A stretch of DNA of 64,000 nt from Sepiola atlantica. Its lineage: Eukaryota > Mollusca > Cephalopoda > Sepiida > Sepiolidae. Every line of letters starts with the position of its first letter. The stretch's first letter is position 1. Positions 49,416 through 54,715 of this stretch are shown piece by piece. The position numbers and the translations under genes were made by a program. The notes beneath the pieces are model-generated. The model did no database searches, was not told where the DNA came from, and was given only the letters and a program-made list of their open reading frames with translations. The stretch covers positions 100,832,123 to 100,896,122 of the forward strand of contig OY744531.1 of the NCBI GenBank assembly GCA_963556195.1, read 5' to 3'.

Positions 49416-50889
49416 GCCACTTAATAGAATTGAAAGATATGTCAATCTTATATCATCTTCCTCTTTTTGCAAACAGTACACAGTCTTCTTTGAGGTAAGA
49501 CATTTTCTCTGCCATTAAATGTATAGTGTTGTAACAATAAGTTTATTTACAATTTCAGGTTTAAAACAGAAGAAGAAGCCATCAAAATTGCCAATTCTAC
49601 AGATTTCGGACTTGCTGGTATGTAGTCAGTTGTGTGTGATTATCTCCGCTCTCTAAAAAAATAAATTGTACAAATAACTTAGAAAAAATGATTAAGAGTC
49701 ATAATAAACAGATATTAAAAAGAATTAACAATGCATAAGATAATTATGACAACAATAATGAATGTAGCTGTAGAAATAAGAGTGAATGCCTGTTGCGAGA
49801 AAACTGCTTAACTAAAAGTATAATTCATTTGGGAACTGTGTTCCCATAAAACAATCCTAACTTTTGAAAATTTTACATAGGGAGTGCAAGTACTGAATTT
49901 TAAGGCGAGATACAGAAACAACAAAAGATCATTTAATAACCCAGATAATAAAATAGGCATTTCATTATCCAAGTACATACTATCTCTAAAAGAAAAAAAT
50001 ATACAACCTGTACTAAAATGTAGCATTCTAAAAAAAAAAGCTTCGACACCTGCACTGTACAACCCCACCTGTTTTCTTTGTCTTAGTAAAACATTGGCTA
50101 TTGTTATGTTCCCTGATAAGAATGGTTTGCTGAATCAGAGGGATGAAATAGGTTTTAACTGTAGGAACTTCAAACGGTTCACCCTGGATAAGTATGGTAA
50201 TAACCAAATAAATTAACCATAAATAACTTTAAAATATAACGTAAAAATTAAAGCATCCCTTGATAAGTATAAAACTAATCTCATAAATAATTGTAGTGTA
50301 GTAGATTTTGAGTTAACCAGTAAATTTGGAGGTTTAATTTTAATTAAACTTAAAATTACAAATTAATAATACAGTTAGGATTAACTAAAAAATAATTTTT
50401 CATTTTTTTTCTTTTTGCCTTTTTCTTCTCTTGAGCGAATTCATAATAATTAAATTGTGTAAGTGGTAATCACAGGTCTCAGTAGTAATGTGCATAGATG
50501 AAAGTGTTAGGTTTTGTCAGTTATATGTACGTCAATAAAGTGAGAGACGAAAGAGGAGAGGAGGAAGGTTGCTTAATCTAATATGAATTGATGCCAGACA
50601 GCCGGATGTGTACTGGACTGACCGACTTATCATGTGATTCGTGGGATTGTCTTTTATTTTCTCTTTTTCTTTCTTCTTCACCTTTGTTTTTTGGGAACAA
50701 TTTAAGAAGTGAATCTCACTTTTTTGCCAGAGTCTTGAAAAGATGTGAATATGTTGAAACACAAATTAATTAGCATCGACTGTCATTCCAATGTTTATTT
50801 AATTTTATAAAAGCTCTACTCTGTATTGAGCACTTTTGAAAAAAATATTGGTTTTGTGTTCATTTTATCAATATATTTGAACTTTATTA

Positions 50890-50971
<82 letters not shown>

Positions 50972-51115
50972 GTTAATTTATATGTAAAATTGTTATCGAT
51001 ATATTTCAAGTCTCCGGATGGGTCTTTGTTTCAATTATAAATTTTCCATGGTTACAAAATGGAGGCAAAAATTATCCATATTATTTAACAAAAATGCCTA
51101 GAGGAAGGTATGCTG

Positions 51116-51157
<42 letters not shown>

Positions 51158-52030
51158 TGAGAGCTGCCGACTATCAAGTAGATGGTTAGAGGTTCAATCC
51201 CTGACTCACCAATGAGCTACGGAACAGGTGCTGGTAAATGATATCTACAATGTTTTTTATATAAACATTAACTGCCACCTGACAGTGCTCTATTTGTTTA
51301 TTTACAAAGCGCTTTACATTATGCTAAGTAGTAACAGGTGATCTCCTTTTGTGCTCAACCCGAGAAAGTGGCCTTATATATAATGACAAGTTGTATACTT
51401 AATGATGAACACGTCATAATTCTGTATATTTCTACGTTGTCATATAATAGCTTTGGTTGACCCTAAGTCCTAACCATAGAGCTGAGTTTAATACCTGCAG
51501 TATTTATTGTTATCTGATGGACTTAATTCACTTCTATGTTTCTATAAGGTGTCGGTTCTAAGTCTAAGCATTTAACTTTACTTATATATATATATATATC
51601 CACATAAAATGTAATAAGGAGATATAATCTTTTATGTATCAATTTTCAGTATTTACTTCAACAGTGCTCAATACATGAGTAGAGCTAGGTAGTAAGTTAT
51701 GAATATATATTTATGGCAATTAAGCTACACAGAAGCCCAGCGATTGGCTAAAAGAATAACAAAGAATCTGTTTGGTTAACTAGCTAGACTAAACACCATG
51801 TGTATAGATAAAAACACCCGGCAACACAAACTCCATGCATTTTAGCCCGAGGATTCACTACAGGGATGAAACGCGGACATCTTAGTTTAGCTTTATTGCC
51901 ATAAATATATTCTCATAACTTGCTACCAAGCTCTACTCATGTATTGAGCACTGTTGAAGTAAATACTGAAAATTGATACATAAAAGGTTATATCTCCTTA
52001 TAACATTTTATGTGGATACATGAAATAATA

Positions 52031-52091
<61 letters not shown>

Positions 52092-52520
52092 GCCTGACTA
52101 TTTCCTACAGAGATGAAACGAGGAAGCCTCTGTGTAGCTTAATTGCCATAAACATATTTTAAGAACTTACTATATATATAAGATGTAATAGACTTAAAAA
52201 TAGAGCCCTGTTTGAAATTAAAAAGTTTGTTGTCATTTCTGCGATAAGCAAGTTCCACTCGAGCGTCGAACACTGTTGATGACAAGACACTTCCCCCGCC
52301 TCCCAGGTAAGTGTACCTTAATTTCAATTACTGTCCATGTCGATTTCTTGCAGCCGTGTGGCGTGTGGTCCTGAACGTTTGTCTCATGATTCTAGACTGA
52401 ATCTACGAACGGCGTTCGAGCCCATGCGACGCCTGCAACCGCTATTCCTACACTGATGAGGGTAAGAGAGCCCGAAACGACGTCATCTGTAGGTGAAAAA
52501 AACACTTTAATATTTAAAAG

Positions 52521-52577
<57 letters not shown>

Positions 52578-53581
52578 TCGGAAACCTACCTTTACTGGTC
52601 TTTACACGCGTTGGGACTCATTTTGTCCCACAAAGCAAAAGTTTAATCTTATTAAGACCCTTACCCATAGGGCCTTAAAGATTTGTTCGAAGACCAAGCT
52701 GGATGAAGAAATTAAATTTATCACTAAGAAGACCCTCTGTAACAATGGCTACCCTTTAGACATTGTACAATCTACGATTAAAACAAAAATATTACATTTT
52801 TACAAAAGCAAACCAGCTTCTGTAGACAGATGCCCTATTTACCTTCGCCTACCTTGGCTTGGTAACATTAGTGATAGATTCGCCAAACAAATCTCTTTGT
52901 CTGTACAACAATGTTATTTTGCTGCGAATACACGAGTTGTTTTTTCCTCTCGACCGATCTTGACTTCTATTTGGAAAGATGTCTTTCCCCCACATCATAA
53001 TAATTCCATTATTTATTTATTTATTTATTTATTTAAATGTAGTTGCAGTATGCACTACGTTGGGATGACGTCACAAAGATTAGACATCCGGGTCAAACAA
53101 CACGTGCCCACAAAAATTCGCAATGCAAATTATTCACCAACTGACGTTTTGAATAATACTTATGGTTCGTCGATAGGTGAACATCTCATAAATAACCGCA
53201 CCTGCGCCTCTAAATTCAGTGTCGACTTATTCTCCATTCTTAGTAAGTCGCACTCTCCTTATCATCTCAAGATCCTAGAAACAATTTATATTAAGTCCTT
53301 GAGACCTTCTCTTTGCGAGCAAAGAGAAAATCTCCTCGGGCTTAATGTTGTTTCTATTTGATTGAACTTTTTTTTTTCTTTTTTTTATCCCTTTCCCTCG
53401 CTATAATTCTCATAGCATCTTTTTTATATTTTTTATACGATACCTCGATATTTGGCTCTGTTGAGCGAGGTACAAAACCGGTCAGCTGCCCTTTCATCTT
53501 TTTAATTTCTTAATTCATTATGAGTAATAAATATTGTCTCTTCAATATCATTTTAAAGTTTTGTACGACAAAGAAAATATT

Positions 53582-53627
<46 letters not shown>

Positions 53628-54715
53628 CTGACCTGACACAGCTTTTCCCAGAAGTATTTATACTTTCATTTTATGCAGAAAACCCCAACTGATAAATAAA
53701 AAATAAAACCCATTGAAAAAATAATTAAGAAATAGGATTTGAAGAGAAAAAAAAATTGTACACAGTATTTTATGAATATTATTATTTTTAAATAACCCCC
53801 GCCACCACTAAAATAATCGTTAGGGTAGACGGTATTTGCTGAGTATTATTATTATTAAATATTCCCCCTCCCTAATTGTATAATTAGTAAAAAAAAGATT
53901 TTATATATATTGTGGAAAAATATTACGTTTACTGAAAAAACAATAAATGCGCAGTAGTAGTTGAAAAATTGTACTTTTACTCGCACGCATTGAGAGATAA
54001 ACACAAAAATTGAAGAAGTACTATTTTATGAATATTATTAATAGGGGTGGGATGTAATGGGTGAAAATTTCAGATTCATGCGAGTAGTATTTTTTGGTGT
54101 TCATTTATACATAAATAACACTAAACAATCAAACATTTTATTATTTTTAAATGTACCCCTTTCCCACTTGTTTATTAATCACAAAAATGACGTCTTATAT
54201 TTAGTATGGAAAAATATTACACCTACAGAAAAAATCATGTAGCGGTAAAATTTCTACATTTTGTAGTGTTCTTATTTACTTGCCTCCCCACGAGGGCAAA
54301 GTTAAACACAAGGTCTTTTTTTAAATGTGGGGAAAAATCCAACTCCCCAAAAAGGAGCACTCTCAATTGGAACAAAAATTTAAATTGCTTCAGTCTAGAA
54401 AGATTTTTCCTCCCCCTTTTGACCTTGCAGCTTACTGAACGATCATAGTGAATTAATCATTCATCTTCTACAATAAATATATAACATCTCTTTTTCTATT
54501 TCACTTCAGGTTACTTCTACTCTCAAGACTTGCGCCAGGTTTGGCGTGTTGCGGAGGAACTCCAAGTTGGAATGGTCGGTGCTAATGAGAGTTTACTATC
54601 ATCAGTGGAAACGCCTTTTGGCGGTGTCAAACAATCCGGCCTTGGGCGTGAAGGTGGAAAATTTGGAGTTGATGAATACTTAGAAGTTAAATATATTTGT
54701 ATGGGAGGAATGTGA
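23233..54715 (+). CDS. ALDH5A1: Succinate-semialdehyde dehydrogenase, mitochondrial (whole spliced gene, 11 coding exons)
   Basis: SSADH oxidises succinate semialdehyde to succinate with NAD+, the last step of GABA breakdown, in the mitochondrial matrix. Joining 23233-23374, 31823-31944, 32799-32882, 35764-35934, 38649-38765, 40032-40175, 42861-43004, 45995-46153, 47411-47580, 49559-49617 and 54510-54715 gives 1518 nt with no stop, 505 residues. All introns are GT-AG. Visible landmarks: basic N-terminus (transit peptide), oxyanion Asn175 in WNFP, Lys198 in [17 protein letters not shown] loop, Glu276 in LELGG, Cys310 and Cys312 in TCICA, and the C-terminal [12 protein letters not shown]. Human SSADH numbering is offset by 30, which places Arg183, Arg304 and Ser468 on the known succinate-binding residues. 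The human protein has 535 residues; the difference is in the transit peptide. The gene spans about 31.5 kb because the introns are packed with repeats. Another ALDH family member is unlikely given the C-terminal and TCxC signatures. Confidence 0.96.
23391..23900 (+). repeat. 123-bp tandem array starting 17 nt after the exon 1 donor
   Basis: ATTCCTTCTAA..CCTAC.ATA recurs at 23391, 23514, 23637, 23760 and 23883, a 123-bp period, a little over four units. Each unit carries a (TA)n stretch and GATTATCAATGTTAGATG. Confidence 0.92.
24046..24320 (+). repeat. (ATT)n, (TATG)n and (TA)n microsatellite block
   Basis: ATT triplets to about 24105, then TATA/TATG mixtures. Spurious Ile/Tyr-rich frames arise here. 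Confidence 0.95.
24330..24835. other. Intron 1, AT/T-rich stretch
   Basis: CT/TTTC-rich run at 24480-24540. No gene seen. Confidence 0.4.
24838..24882 (+). repeat. (TA)n microsatellite
   Basis: About 22 TA units. Confidence 0.95.
24885..25130. other. Unrecognised moderately GC segment next to (TA)n
   Basis: GAAGACAGGCTTCATTAAAA ... TCGGACGTCTCGTCCATCTT. The minus strand is open for 75 residues without a recognised domain. It resembles non-coding ends of retroelements, but no family can be named. Confidence 0.25.
25440..25501 (+). repeat. (TA)n microsatellite
   Basis: Two TA runs separated by TGA; a (CTAT)n block follows at 25592-25616. Confidence 0.95.
25695..25805 (+). repeat. T-rich low-complexity tract
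   Basis: TTTTTTAATTTT/GATTTTT mixture over about 110 bp. Confidence 0.85.
26122..26300 (+). repeat. Dispersed repeat E, copy 2
   Basis: TTTTTCATGGTAAACAACTG to GAGAAACTTCCAAGACTATA, colinear with 21076-21246. Confidence 0.7.
26470..26600 (+). repeat. Dispersed repeat shared with 4280-4470
   Basis: GACGGCTCAACAAGAATTTG and AACGACCATGTTGTAGTCAG match the earlier copy with scattered changes. Confidence 0.5.
26706..26922 (+). repeat. 47-bp tandem array
   Basis: GAATAATTTGTTTTTAAATA recurs at about 26707, 26777, 26824 and 26871. The last units are 47 bp apart; the first unit is irregular. Confidence 0.9.
26945..27410 (-). pseudogene. RTE-like LINE 3' end with (GAT)n tail, decayed
   Basis: The minus strand matches the better-preserved copy at 42190-42690: AGATCTGATGACCTCAGAGG, the region preceding AACGTCCGTTTTTCATGCTG, then (ATG)n at 26947-26979. 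Frames are broken. Position: intron 1. Confidence 0.65.
27414..27442 (+). repeat. Short telomere-like run
   Basis: GGGTTAGGGTTAGGTTAGGG type repeats, about 27 bp. Confidence 0.8.
27500..27850. other. Unrecognised, probably repeat-derived segment
   Basis: GCGGAGGATGTCCTTCCTTG and ACCTGGGGACCTGGTGGATT look like dispersed-repeat sequence adjoining the LINE tail. No coding frame of note. Confidence 0.3.
27855..28398. other. Intron 1 stretch, nothing recognised
   Basis: AT-rich with T- and A-runs; short frames only. Confidence 0.4.
28399..30045 (-). pseudogene. Non-LTR retrotransposon (CR1/jockey-like) endonuclease-RT ORF, frameshifted and truncated
   Basis: APE-type endonuclease: SNIRGL (30010), SETN (about 29910), GLGLYV, GDFNAHH (about 29600) and ADHIVL. 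Then a linker and the RT N-terminus with [13 protein letters not shown] and [16 protein letters not shown] (about 28440). One frameshift lies in the C-run around 29800 (...YVRNTLPPD* in one frame, [13 protein letters not shown] in the next). The catalytic FADD-type box and all downstream RT are absent, so it is truncated at its 3' side as well as at the 5' side, where it meets the 75-bp satellite. It lies antisense in ALDH5A1 intron 1. Confidence 0.9.
30050..31478 (+). repeat. 75-bp AT-rich tandem satellite, about 19 units
   Basis: GGGGCTCTAATTTATTTTTT / AATTATGATAATAC units recur every 74-76 bp with few changes (ATAGTATGGGG against ATATTATGGGG variants). It abuts the LINE at its left end. 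The last unit differs (AATTAGGATAATAATC). Confidence 0.95.
31480..31768. other. Insert between the satellite and exon 2
   Basis: ATGGCGGCCATCTTGTCAAA (31542) and TTGACAAGAGGGCGGCA (31713) form a loose inverted pair, as in a small MITE. A satellite-like unit resumes right after it at 31769. Confidence 0.4.
31823..31944 (+). CDS. ALDH5A1: ALDH5A1 coding exon 2
   Basis: Encodes residues 48-88 ([17 protein letters not shown]...WRKTTAK). This is the N-terminal strand-turn segment typical of ALDHs, where the NPANGE turn is characteristic. The acceptor is a T-run followed by ACAG at 31822. The donor is AAG|GTGAAA, a weak 5' site compared with the other exons. The first base of codon 48 comes from exon 1, and the exon ends in phase 0. 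The intron sequence directly upstream resembles one unit of the 75-bp satellite found at 30050-31478. Confidence 0.92.
31990..32023 (+). repeat. (GAA)n microsatellite
   Basis: About ten GAA triplets. Confidence 0.9.
32305..32530. mobile_element. Foldback repeat (AACGTTTCGGCCG family), complete inverted pair
   Basis: The left arm ACAACGTTTCGGCCGCTGTA and the right arm ACATCGGCCGAAACGTTGTA face each other around a centre near 32420; GAACTCGGGAAT / ATTCTCGAGTTCGAC also pair. It lies in intron 2, directly before a 9-bp array. Confidence 0.7.
32531..32775 (+). repeat. 9-bp tandem array (CCAAATAAT)n
   Basis: About 27 units of AATAATCCA/GCA/ACA variants. It starts in the outer flank of the foldback repeat and ends about 23 nt before the exon 3 acceptor. 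It produces spurious Asn/Pro frames and, on the minus strand, Leu/Tyr or Phe/Gly-rich frames. Confidence 0.95.
32799..32882 (+). CDS. ALDH5A1: ALDH5A1 coding exon 3
   Basis: Encodes residues 89-116 ([17 protein letters not shown]...LLTREQ), the amphipathic helix common to ALDHs (R..LL.KW...L..NK..LA.L.T.E). It has 84 nt, phase 0 at both ends. The acceptor is TTCTAG at 32798; the donor is GTAAGA at 32883. The reading frame stays open past the donor into a LINE fragment up to the stop at 33117-33119, so intron retention would give a LINE-derived tail rather than an immediate stop. Confidence 0.93.
32884..33239 (+). pseudogene. LINE 3' end with poly(A) tail
   Basis: [38 protein letters not shown] and [18 protein letters not shown] form the conserved C-terminus of the CR1/jockey-like LINE. 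Then come a stop at 33117-33119, a short 3'UTR (TGTTTGGGGGTGAATCATGT), and an A-run at 33214-33239. The same tail recurs at 41400-41570 (+) and 41985-42145 (-). It starts within a few bases of the exon 3 donor and continues exon 3's frame. Confidence 0.85.
33331..33868 (+). mobile_element. LTR-like dispersed repeat, copy 2
   Basis: TGTTAGATAATGGCCCTGG ... TTGTTACAGACA, colinear with 10641-11196 with many substitutions. A C-run and (CT)n sit at the same relative place. Similarity continues past the CA end (GCTCAACCACTAGACGACA at 33911). Confidence 0.45.
34313..34577 (-). pseudogene. LINE ORF C-terminal fragment (different lineage)
   Basis: Minus-strand [28 protein letters not shown], one in-frame TAG, then FFQDIGRRI and [18 protein letters not shown]. 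This F.P..VET.G..G......DLG.RI......FL.QRIS...QRGNA pattern is the tail of a widespread group of animal non-LTR retrotransposon proteins. It is dead because of the stop and lack of the rest. Confidence 0.7.
34580..35763. other. Intron 3 remainder
   Basis: Two diverged copies of GAGATTCGGG..A.TTCATTGT.. flank the LINE fragment (34146 and 34650). (CT)n at 35270-35300. Nothing else recognised. Confidence 0.4.
35764..35934 (+). CDS. ALDH5A1: ALDH5A1 coding exon 4
   Basis: Encodes residues 117-173 ([20 protein letters not shown]...[10 protein letters not shown]). It contains the [15 protein letters not shown] block, highly specific to SSADH, and the [11 protein letters not shown] strand that enters the NAD-binding fold. 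It has 171 nt, phase 0 at both ends. The acceptor is TTTTCAG at 35763; the donor is GTAAAT at 35935. The catalytic WNFP motif continues directly in exon 5. Confidence 0.95.
36090..38335 (+). repeat. 34-bp minisatellite with 68-bp higher-order block
   Basis: About 36290-37350: some 31 units of ACTATCTGAACCACCTATGA + TAGGACAGCAATAG (34 bp), early and late units with GAACC, central ones GGACC. About 37640-38300: a 68-bp dimeric unit (GACAGTAATTGGCTATTTAT... / GATAATAAGAGGCTATCTG...), about 10 copies. Diverged single units flank both blocks. It occupies most of intron 4. Confidence 0.95.
38649..38765 (+). CDS. ALDH5A1: ALDH5A1 coding exon 5
   Basis: Encodes residues 174-212 ([19 protein letters not shown]...ALAICQ). 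Asn175 is the oxyanion-hole asparagine of ALDHs. Arg183 lies at the position of human Arg213, a succinate-carboxylate ligand. Lys198 in VIKPAEDTP contacts the NAD ribose in the family. It has 117 nt, phase 0 at both ends. The acceptor is AAACAG at 38648; the donor is GTAAGT at 38766. The 34/68-bp minisatellite of intron 4 ends about 300 nt upstream. Confidence 0.95.
38830..39017. other. Intron 5 start, nothing recognised
   Basis: AT-rich sequence without a repeat or frame of note. Confidence 0.4.
39018..39150. mobile_element. Small palindromic MITE F
   Basis: ACCTCCTTGTCAAAAAAGAA at the left pairs with TTTTTGAGAAGGAGGT at the right. Inside, AGAGAGCGTTTTTC / GAAAAACACTCTCT and ATAAGCAGG / CCTGCTTAT also pair. 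About 133 bp, folds on its whole length. Confidence 0.75.
39636..39905 (+). repeat. CT-rich (CTCTCC/CTAT)n tract
   Basis: About 270 bp of interrupted pyrimidines, close upstream of exon 6; it causes a spurious Ser/Leu/Pro frame. Confidence 0.93.
40032..40175 (+). CDS. ALDH5A1: ALDH5A1 coding exon 6
   Basis: Encodes residues 213-260 ([20 protein letters not shown]...[11 protein letters not shown]). It carries the [11 protein letters not shown] stretch and the FTGST nucleotide-binding loop of the Rossmann fold. It has 144 nt, phase 0 at both ends. The acceptor is a C/T-rich tract plus CCAG at 40031; the donor is GTAAAG at 40176. A 260-bp CT-rich run lies shortly upstream in intron 5. Confidence 0.95.
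40302..40482 (+). mobile_element. G/C-tract MITE, copy 4
   Basis: CATGGACGGCGGCACC ... CCCGCCGGCCCTG with the CATCAATAATTAAGTT core and C-runs. Flanks TCTCT / TGTCT may be a mutated 5-bp target duplication. Lies in intron 6, 127 nt after the exon 6 donor. Confidence 0.78.
40570..40770 (-). repeat. Dispersed repeat F, inverted copy
   Basis: CCATATTTGGTACAAATAAA and CCACCAAGTTTCA are the reverse complement of the repeat F core at 22361-22740. Confidence 0.65.
40780..41571 (+). pseudogene. LINE 3' portion with A-rich tail, multiple stops
   Basis: The translation, with stops, reads [59 protein letters not shown] and [21 protein letters not shown] pieces in order, matching 18908-19330 followed by 32884-33239. 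It ends in A-runs at 41547-41571. An older copy than either. Confidence 0.75.
41580..41822 (+). repeat. Dispersed repeat F, copy
   Basis: GGGCAATGCC..., AACAAAGACTGTTGGACATT, AAACTTGGTGGACAAGTCAG and TTGTACCAAATATGGTTGGA. Unlike the 21821 array, only one 108-bp unit is present, with about 30 extra bases (TACGTCATATCTAGGTGTGC). Confidence 0.7.
41985..42145 (-). pseudogene. LINE 3' tail fragment
   Basis: CCAAACAAGGCAGGCCGCCA and GCAGCGAGATGTCTGTTTAC are the reverse complement of the tail at 33040-33200. Confidence 0.7.
42185..42690 (-). pseudogene. RTE-like LINE 3' end with (GAT)n tail
   Basis: Minus strand: [20 protein letters not shown], a frameshift near 42515, then [36 protein letters not shown] and [15 protein letters not shown], followed by ATG triplets (42190-42254). 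This RW..G..L.DR....LR..GH..R.D........GR..KTW pattern is the C-terminus of RTE/BovB-like and related LINE proteins. Copy also at 26945-27410. Confidence 0.8.
42861..43004 (+). CDS. ALDH5A1: ALDH5A1 coding exon 7 (general-base glutamate)
   Basis: Encodes residues 261-308 ([19 protein letters not shown]...CKFRCAGQ). Glu276 in LELGG is the general base of ALDHs, and Arg304 corresponds to human Arg334, a substrate-carboxylate ligand. It has 144 nt, phase 0 at both ends. The acceptor is a T-run plus TTCAG at 42860; the donor is GTAAGC at 43005. The exon border falls inside the catalytic motif: GQ here, TCICA in exon 8. Confidence 0.96.
43445..44060 (+). repeat. 29-bp array with embedded telomere-like TTAGGG motifs
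   Basis: About 20 units of ATGCAGGTGTTAGTTAGGGT + TAGGGTTAA, with units that gain or lose one GGGTTA. It lies in intron 7. Confidence 0.95.
44360..44610. mobile_element. Foldback element G
   Basis: TCATTTCGCTAGATACCTAG and AGAGTATGAGATTGTAACAG (44397-44443) are inverted at 44530-44577 (CTGTTATAATCTTATACTCT, GGTATCTAGCGAAATGGTTA). The arms are about 60 bp, separated by about 80 bp. Confidence 0.65.
44612..45994. other. Intron 7 remainder
   Basis: (GAAA)n at 44957-44990 and a G-run at 45645-45663. The open frame at 44751-44996 has no recognised domain. Otherwise AT-rich. Confidence 0.4.
45995..46153 (+). CDS. ALDH5A1: ALDH5A1 coding exon 8 (catalytic cysteine)
   Basis: Encodes residues 309-361 ([18 protein letters not shown]...INTAAVNK). 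Cys310 is the catalytic nucleophile. Cys312, two residues on, corresponds to human Cys342, which forms the reversible disulfide of the SSADH redox switch. [13 protein letters not shown] matches the family's GPLIN helix cap. It has 159 nt, phase 0 at both ends. The acceptor is TTACAG at 45994, preceded by a long T/A tract; the donor is GTAAAA at 46154. Confidence 0.96.
46570..46720 (+). pseudogene. Small LINE C-terminal fragment
   Basis: [20 protein letters not shown]...LWNLE resembles the GRPRKTW...V..D...L motif at the end of RTE-like LINE proteins. Short and isolated, in intron 8. Confidence 0.5.
46771..46812 (+). repeat. (TA)n then (GA)n microsatellite
   Basis: About 14 TA units and 6 GA units. 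Confidence 0.95.
46830..47330 (+). repeat. Dispersed repeat H, copy 1
   Basis: AAGGGCAACAG ... TATTTACTTACATTTAAATG-like middle ... GGAGAGTGCATTTTTCTAATGTT at the end. Colinear with 47985-48770. It sits just before exon 9. Confidence 0.6.
47411..47580 (+). CDS. ALDH5A1: ALDH5A1 coding exon 9
   Basis: Encodes residues 362-418 ([19 protein letters not shown]...FGPVASIIR). EPTLL.NVT.DM and EIFGPV are the conserved ALDH cofactor-binding strands; the Glu of EIFGP contacts the NAD ribose in the family. It has 170 nt and ends in phase 2, with the Arg418 codon completed in exon 10. The acceptor AAATTAAAG at 47410 lacks a strong pyrimidine tract next to the AG; the donor is GTAAGT at 47581. Confidence 0.94.
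47735..47935 (+). repeat. C-run segment with internal duplication
   Basis: ACTCTCCCCCCAACCATGAG + AAATATTTTAAGTT at 47741 recurs at 47878, separated by C-runs (47832-47842, 47857-47867). Confidence 0.75.
47985..48770 (+). repeat. Dispersed repeat H, copy 2, with internal 126-bp tandem units
   Basis: AAAAGGGCAATAG at the start and AGAAGAGTGCATTCTCTAATG at the end match copy 1. Inside, CAAACATCAGTACTAAAGAA recurs at 48124, 48355 and 48481 (the last two 126 bp apart). Because 126 is a multiple of three, a 216-residue frame stays open on the minus strand (48051-48701); it is hydrophobic, repetitive and without a domain. Confidence 0.7.
48991..49086 (+). repeat. 48-bp direct duplication
   Basis: GACGACCCATGACCCTTTTC starts at 48991 and 49039. 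Confidence 0.95.
49370..49413 (+). repeat. (CT)n microsatellite
   Basis: About 20 CT units, 146 nt before exon 10. Confidence 0.95.
49559..49617 (+). CDS. ALDH5A1: ALDH5A1 coding exon 10 (micro-exon, 59 nt)
   Basis: Encodes the end of codon 418 through the first base of codon 438 ([20 protein letters not shown]). This matches the ALDH segment F.TEEEAI.IAN....GLAG. The acceptor is TTTCAG at 49558; the donor is GTATGT at 49618. The phases (2 in, 1 out) agree exactly with the flanking exons, which supports both borders. Confidence 0.93.
49625..50890. other. Intron 10 start, nothing recognised
   Basis: AT-rich. 49884-50216 is open on the + strand (110 residues) and 49808-50068 on the minus, both without domains. 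50810-50850 resembles one arm of the inverted repeat at 51599. Confidence 0.35.
50893..50969 (+). repeat. (TA)n microsatellite, longest in the window
   Basis: About 38 TA units. Confidence 0.95.
51116..51153 (+). repeat. (TA)n microsatellite
   Basis: About 18 TA units next to a tRNA-like segment. Confidence 0.95.
51156..51211 (+). mobile_element. tRNA-like SINE remnant
   Basis: GGTGAG at 51156-51161 pairs with CTCACC at 51205-51210, followed by A, like an acceptor stem. AGGTTCAATCCC (51190-51201) is a good B box. The A-box/D-arm half is degenerate and the unit is only about 56 nt, so it is not a functional tRNA gene. Confidence 0.45.
51599..52020. mobile_element. Foldback element with about 125-bp inverted arms
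   Basis: CCACATAAAATGTAATAAGG and CAGTGCTCAATACATGAGTA (51599-51728) are inverted at 51893-52020 (CTACTCATGTATTGAGCACT, CATTTTATGTGG). The about 165-bp spacer contains AGCCCGAGGATTCACTACAG and GATGAAACG. 52088-52190 repeats part of the spacer and arm. Confidence 0.8.
52036..52088 (+). repeat. (TA)n microsatellite
   Basis: Interrupted TA run. Confidence 0.95.
52448..52494 (+). ncRNA. Hammerhead-ribozyme-like motif (type I, minimal stem III)
   Basis: Stem I CCTACA (52448-52453), core CTGATGA (52454-52460), stem II GGG-TAAGAGAG-CCC (52461-52474), core GAAA (52475-52478), short stem III ACGAC/GTCAT, cleavage triplet ATC (52486-52488), then TGTAGG (52489-52494), which pairs perfectly with CCTACA. 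Order and core match the hammerhead consensus. One C-A mismatch in stem III could be a decayed CpG (GTC to ATC). Hammerhead motifs are known from Penelope-like elements, and one such fragment begins 80 bp downstream. Confidence 0.72.
52526..52574 (+). repeat. (TA)n microsatellite
   Basis: About 23 TA units between the hammerhead motif and the Penelope-like frame. Confidence 0.95.
52575..53361 (+). pseudogene. Penelope-like retroelement: RT C-terminus and GIY-YIG endonuclease, 5' truncated
   Basis: The open frame begins [31 protein letters not shown], the thumb region diagnostic of Penelope-like RTs. It continues through [13 protein letters not shown] and [15 protein letters not shown]. It ends with a GIY-YIG-type domain whose second half is clear: [20 protein letters not shown] then H. 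The usual short link before the Cys pair is lengthened by an (ATTT)n run (53011-53033) read as YLFIYLF. The RT catalytic part is missing and (TA)n replaces it, so the copy cannot be autonomous. Inside ALDH5A1 intron 10, same strand. Confidence 0.88.
53584..53626 (+). repeat. (TA)n microsatellite
   Basis: About 20 TA units. Confidence 0.95.
53630..54480. other. Intron 10 end, internally repetitive AT-rich sequence
   Basis: TTTTATGAATATTATTA and GGAAAAATATTAC..TAC.GAAAAAA recur at about 53772/54025 and 53916/54208, suggesting diverged about 180-290 bp repeats. No domain in any frame. Confidence 0.45.
54510..54715 (+). CDS. ALDH5A1: ALDH5A1 terminal coding exon 11
   Basis: Encodes residues 438-505 ([18 protein letters not shown]...VKYICMGGM) and the TGA stop at 54713-54715. 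Ser468 in [12 protein letters not shown] corresponds to human Ser498, a substrate ligand. [24 protein letters not shown] is the SSADH C-terminal signature, though in two stretches: [13 protein letters not shown] and DEYLEVKY. The acceptor is ACTTCAG at 54509. Human SSADH ends at the equivalent Gly-Gly-hydrophobic terminus, so the C-terminus is complete. Confidence 0.96.

Noticed and set aside
49884..50216. 110-residue frame in intron 10
   Set aside because: No homology-like motifs, an opposite-strand frame of similar length, and AT-rich composition.
51156..51211. Functional tRNA gene
   Set aside because: Only about 56 nt with a degenerate D/anticodon region; the acceptor-like stem and B box fit a SINE remnant.
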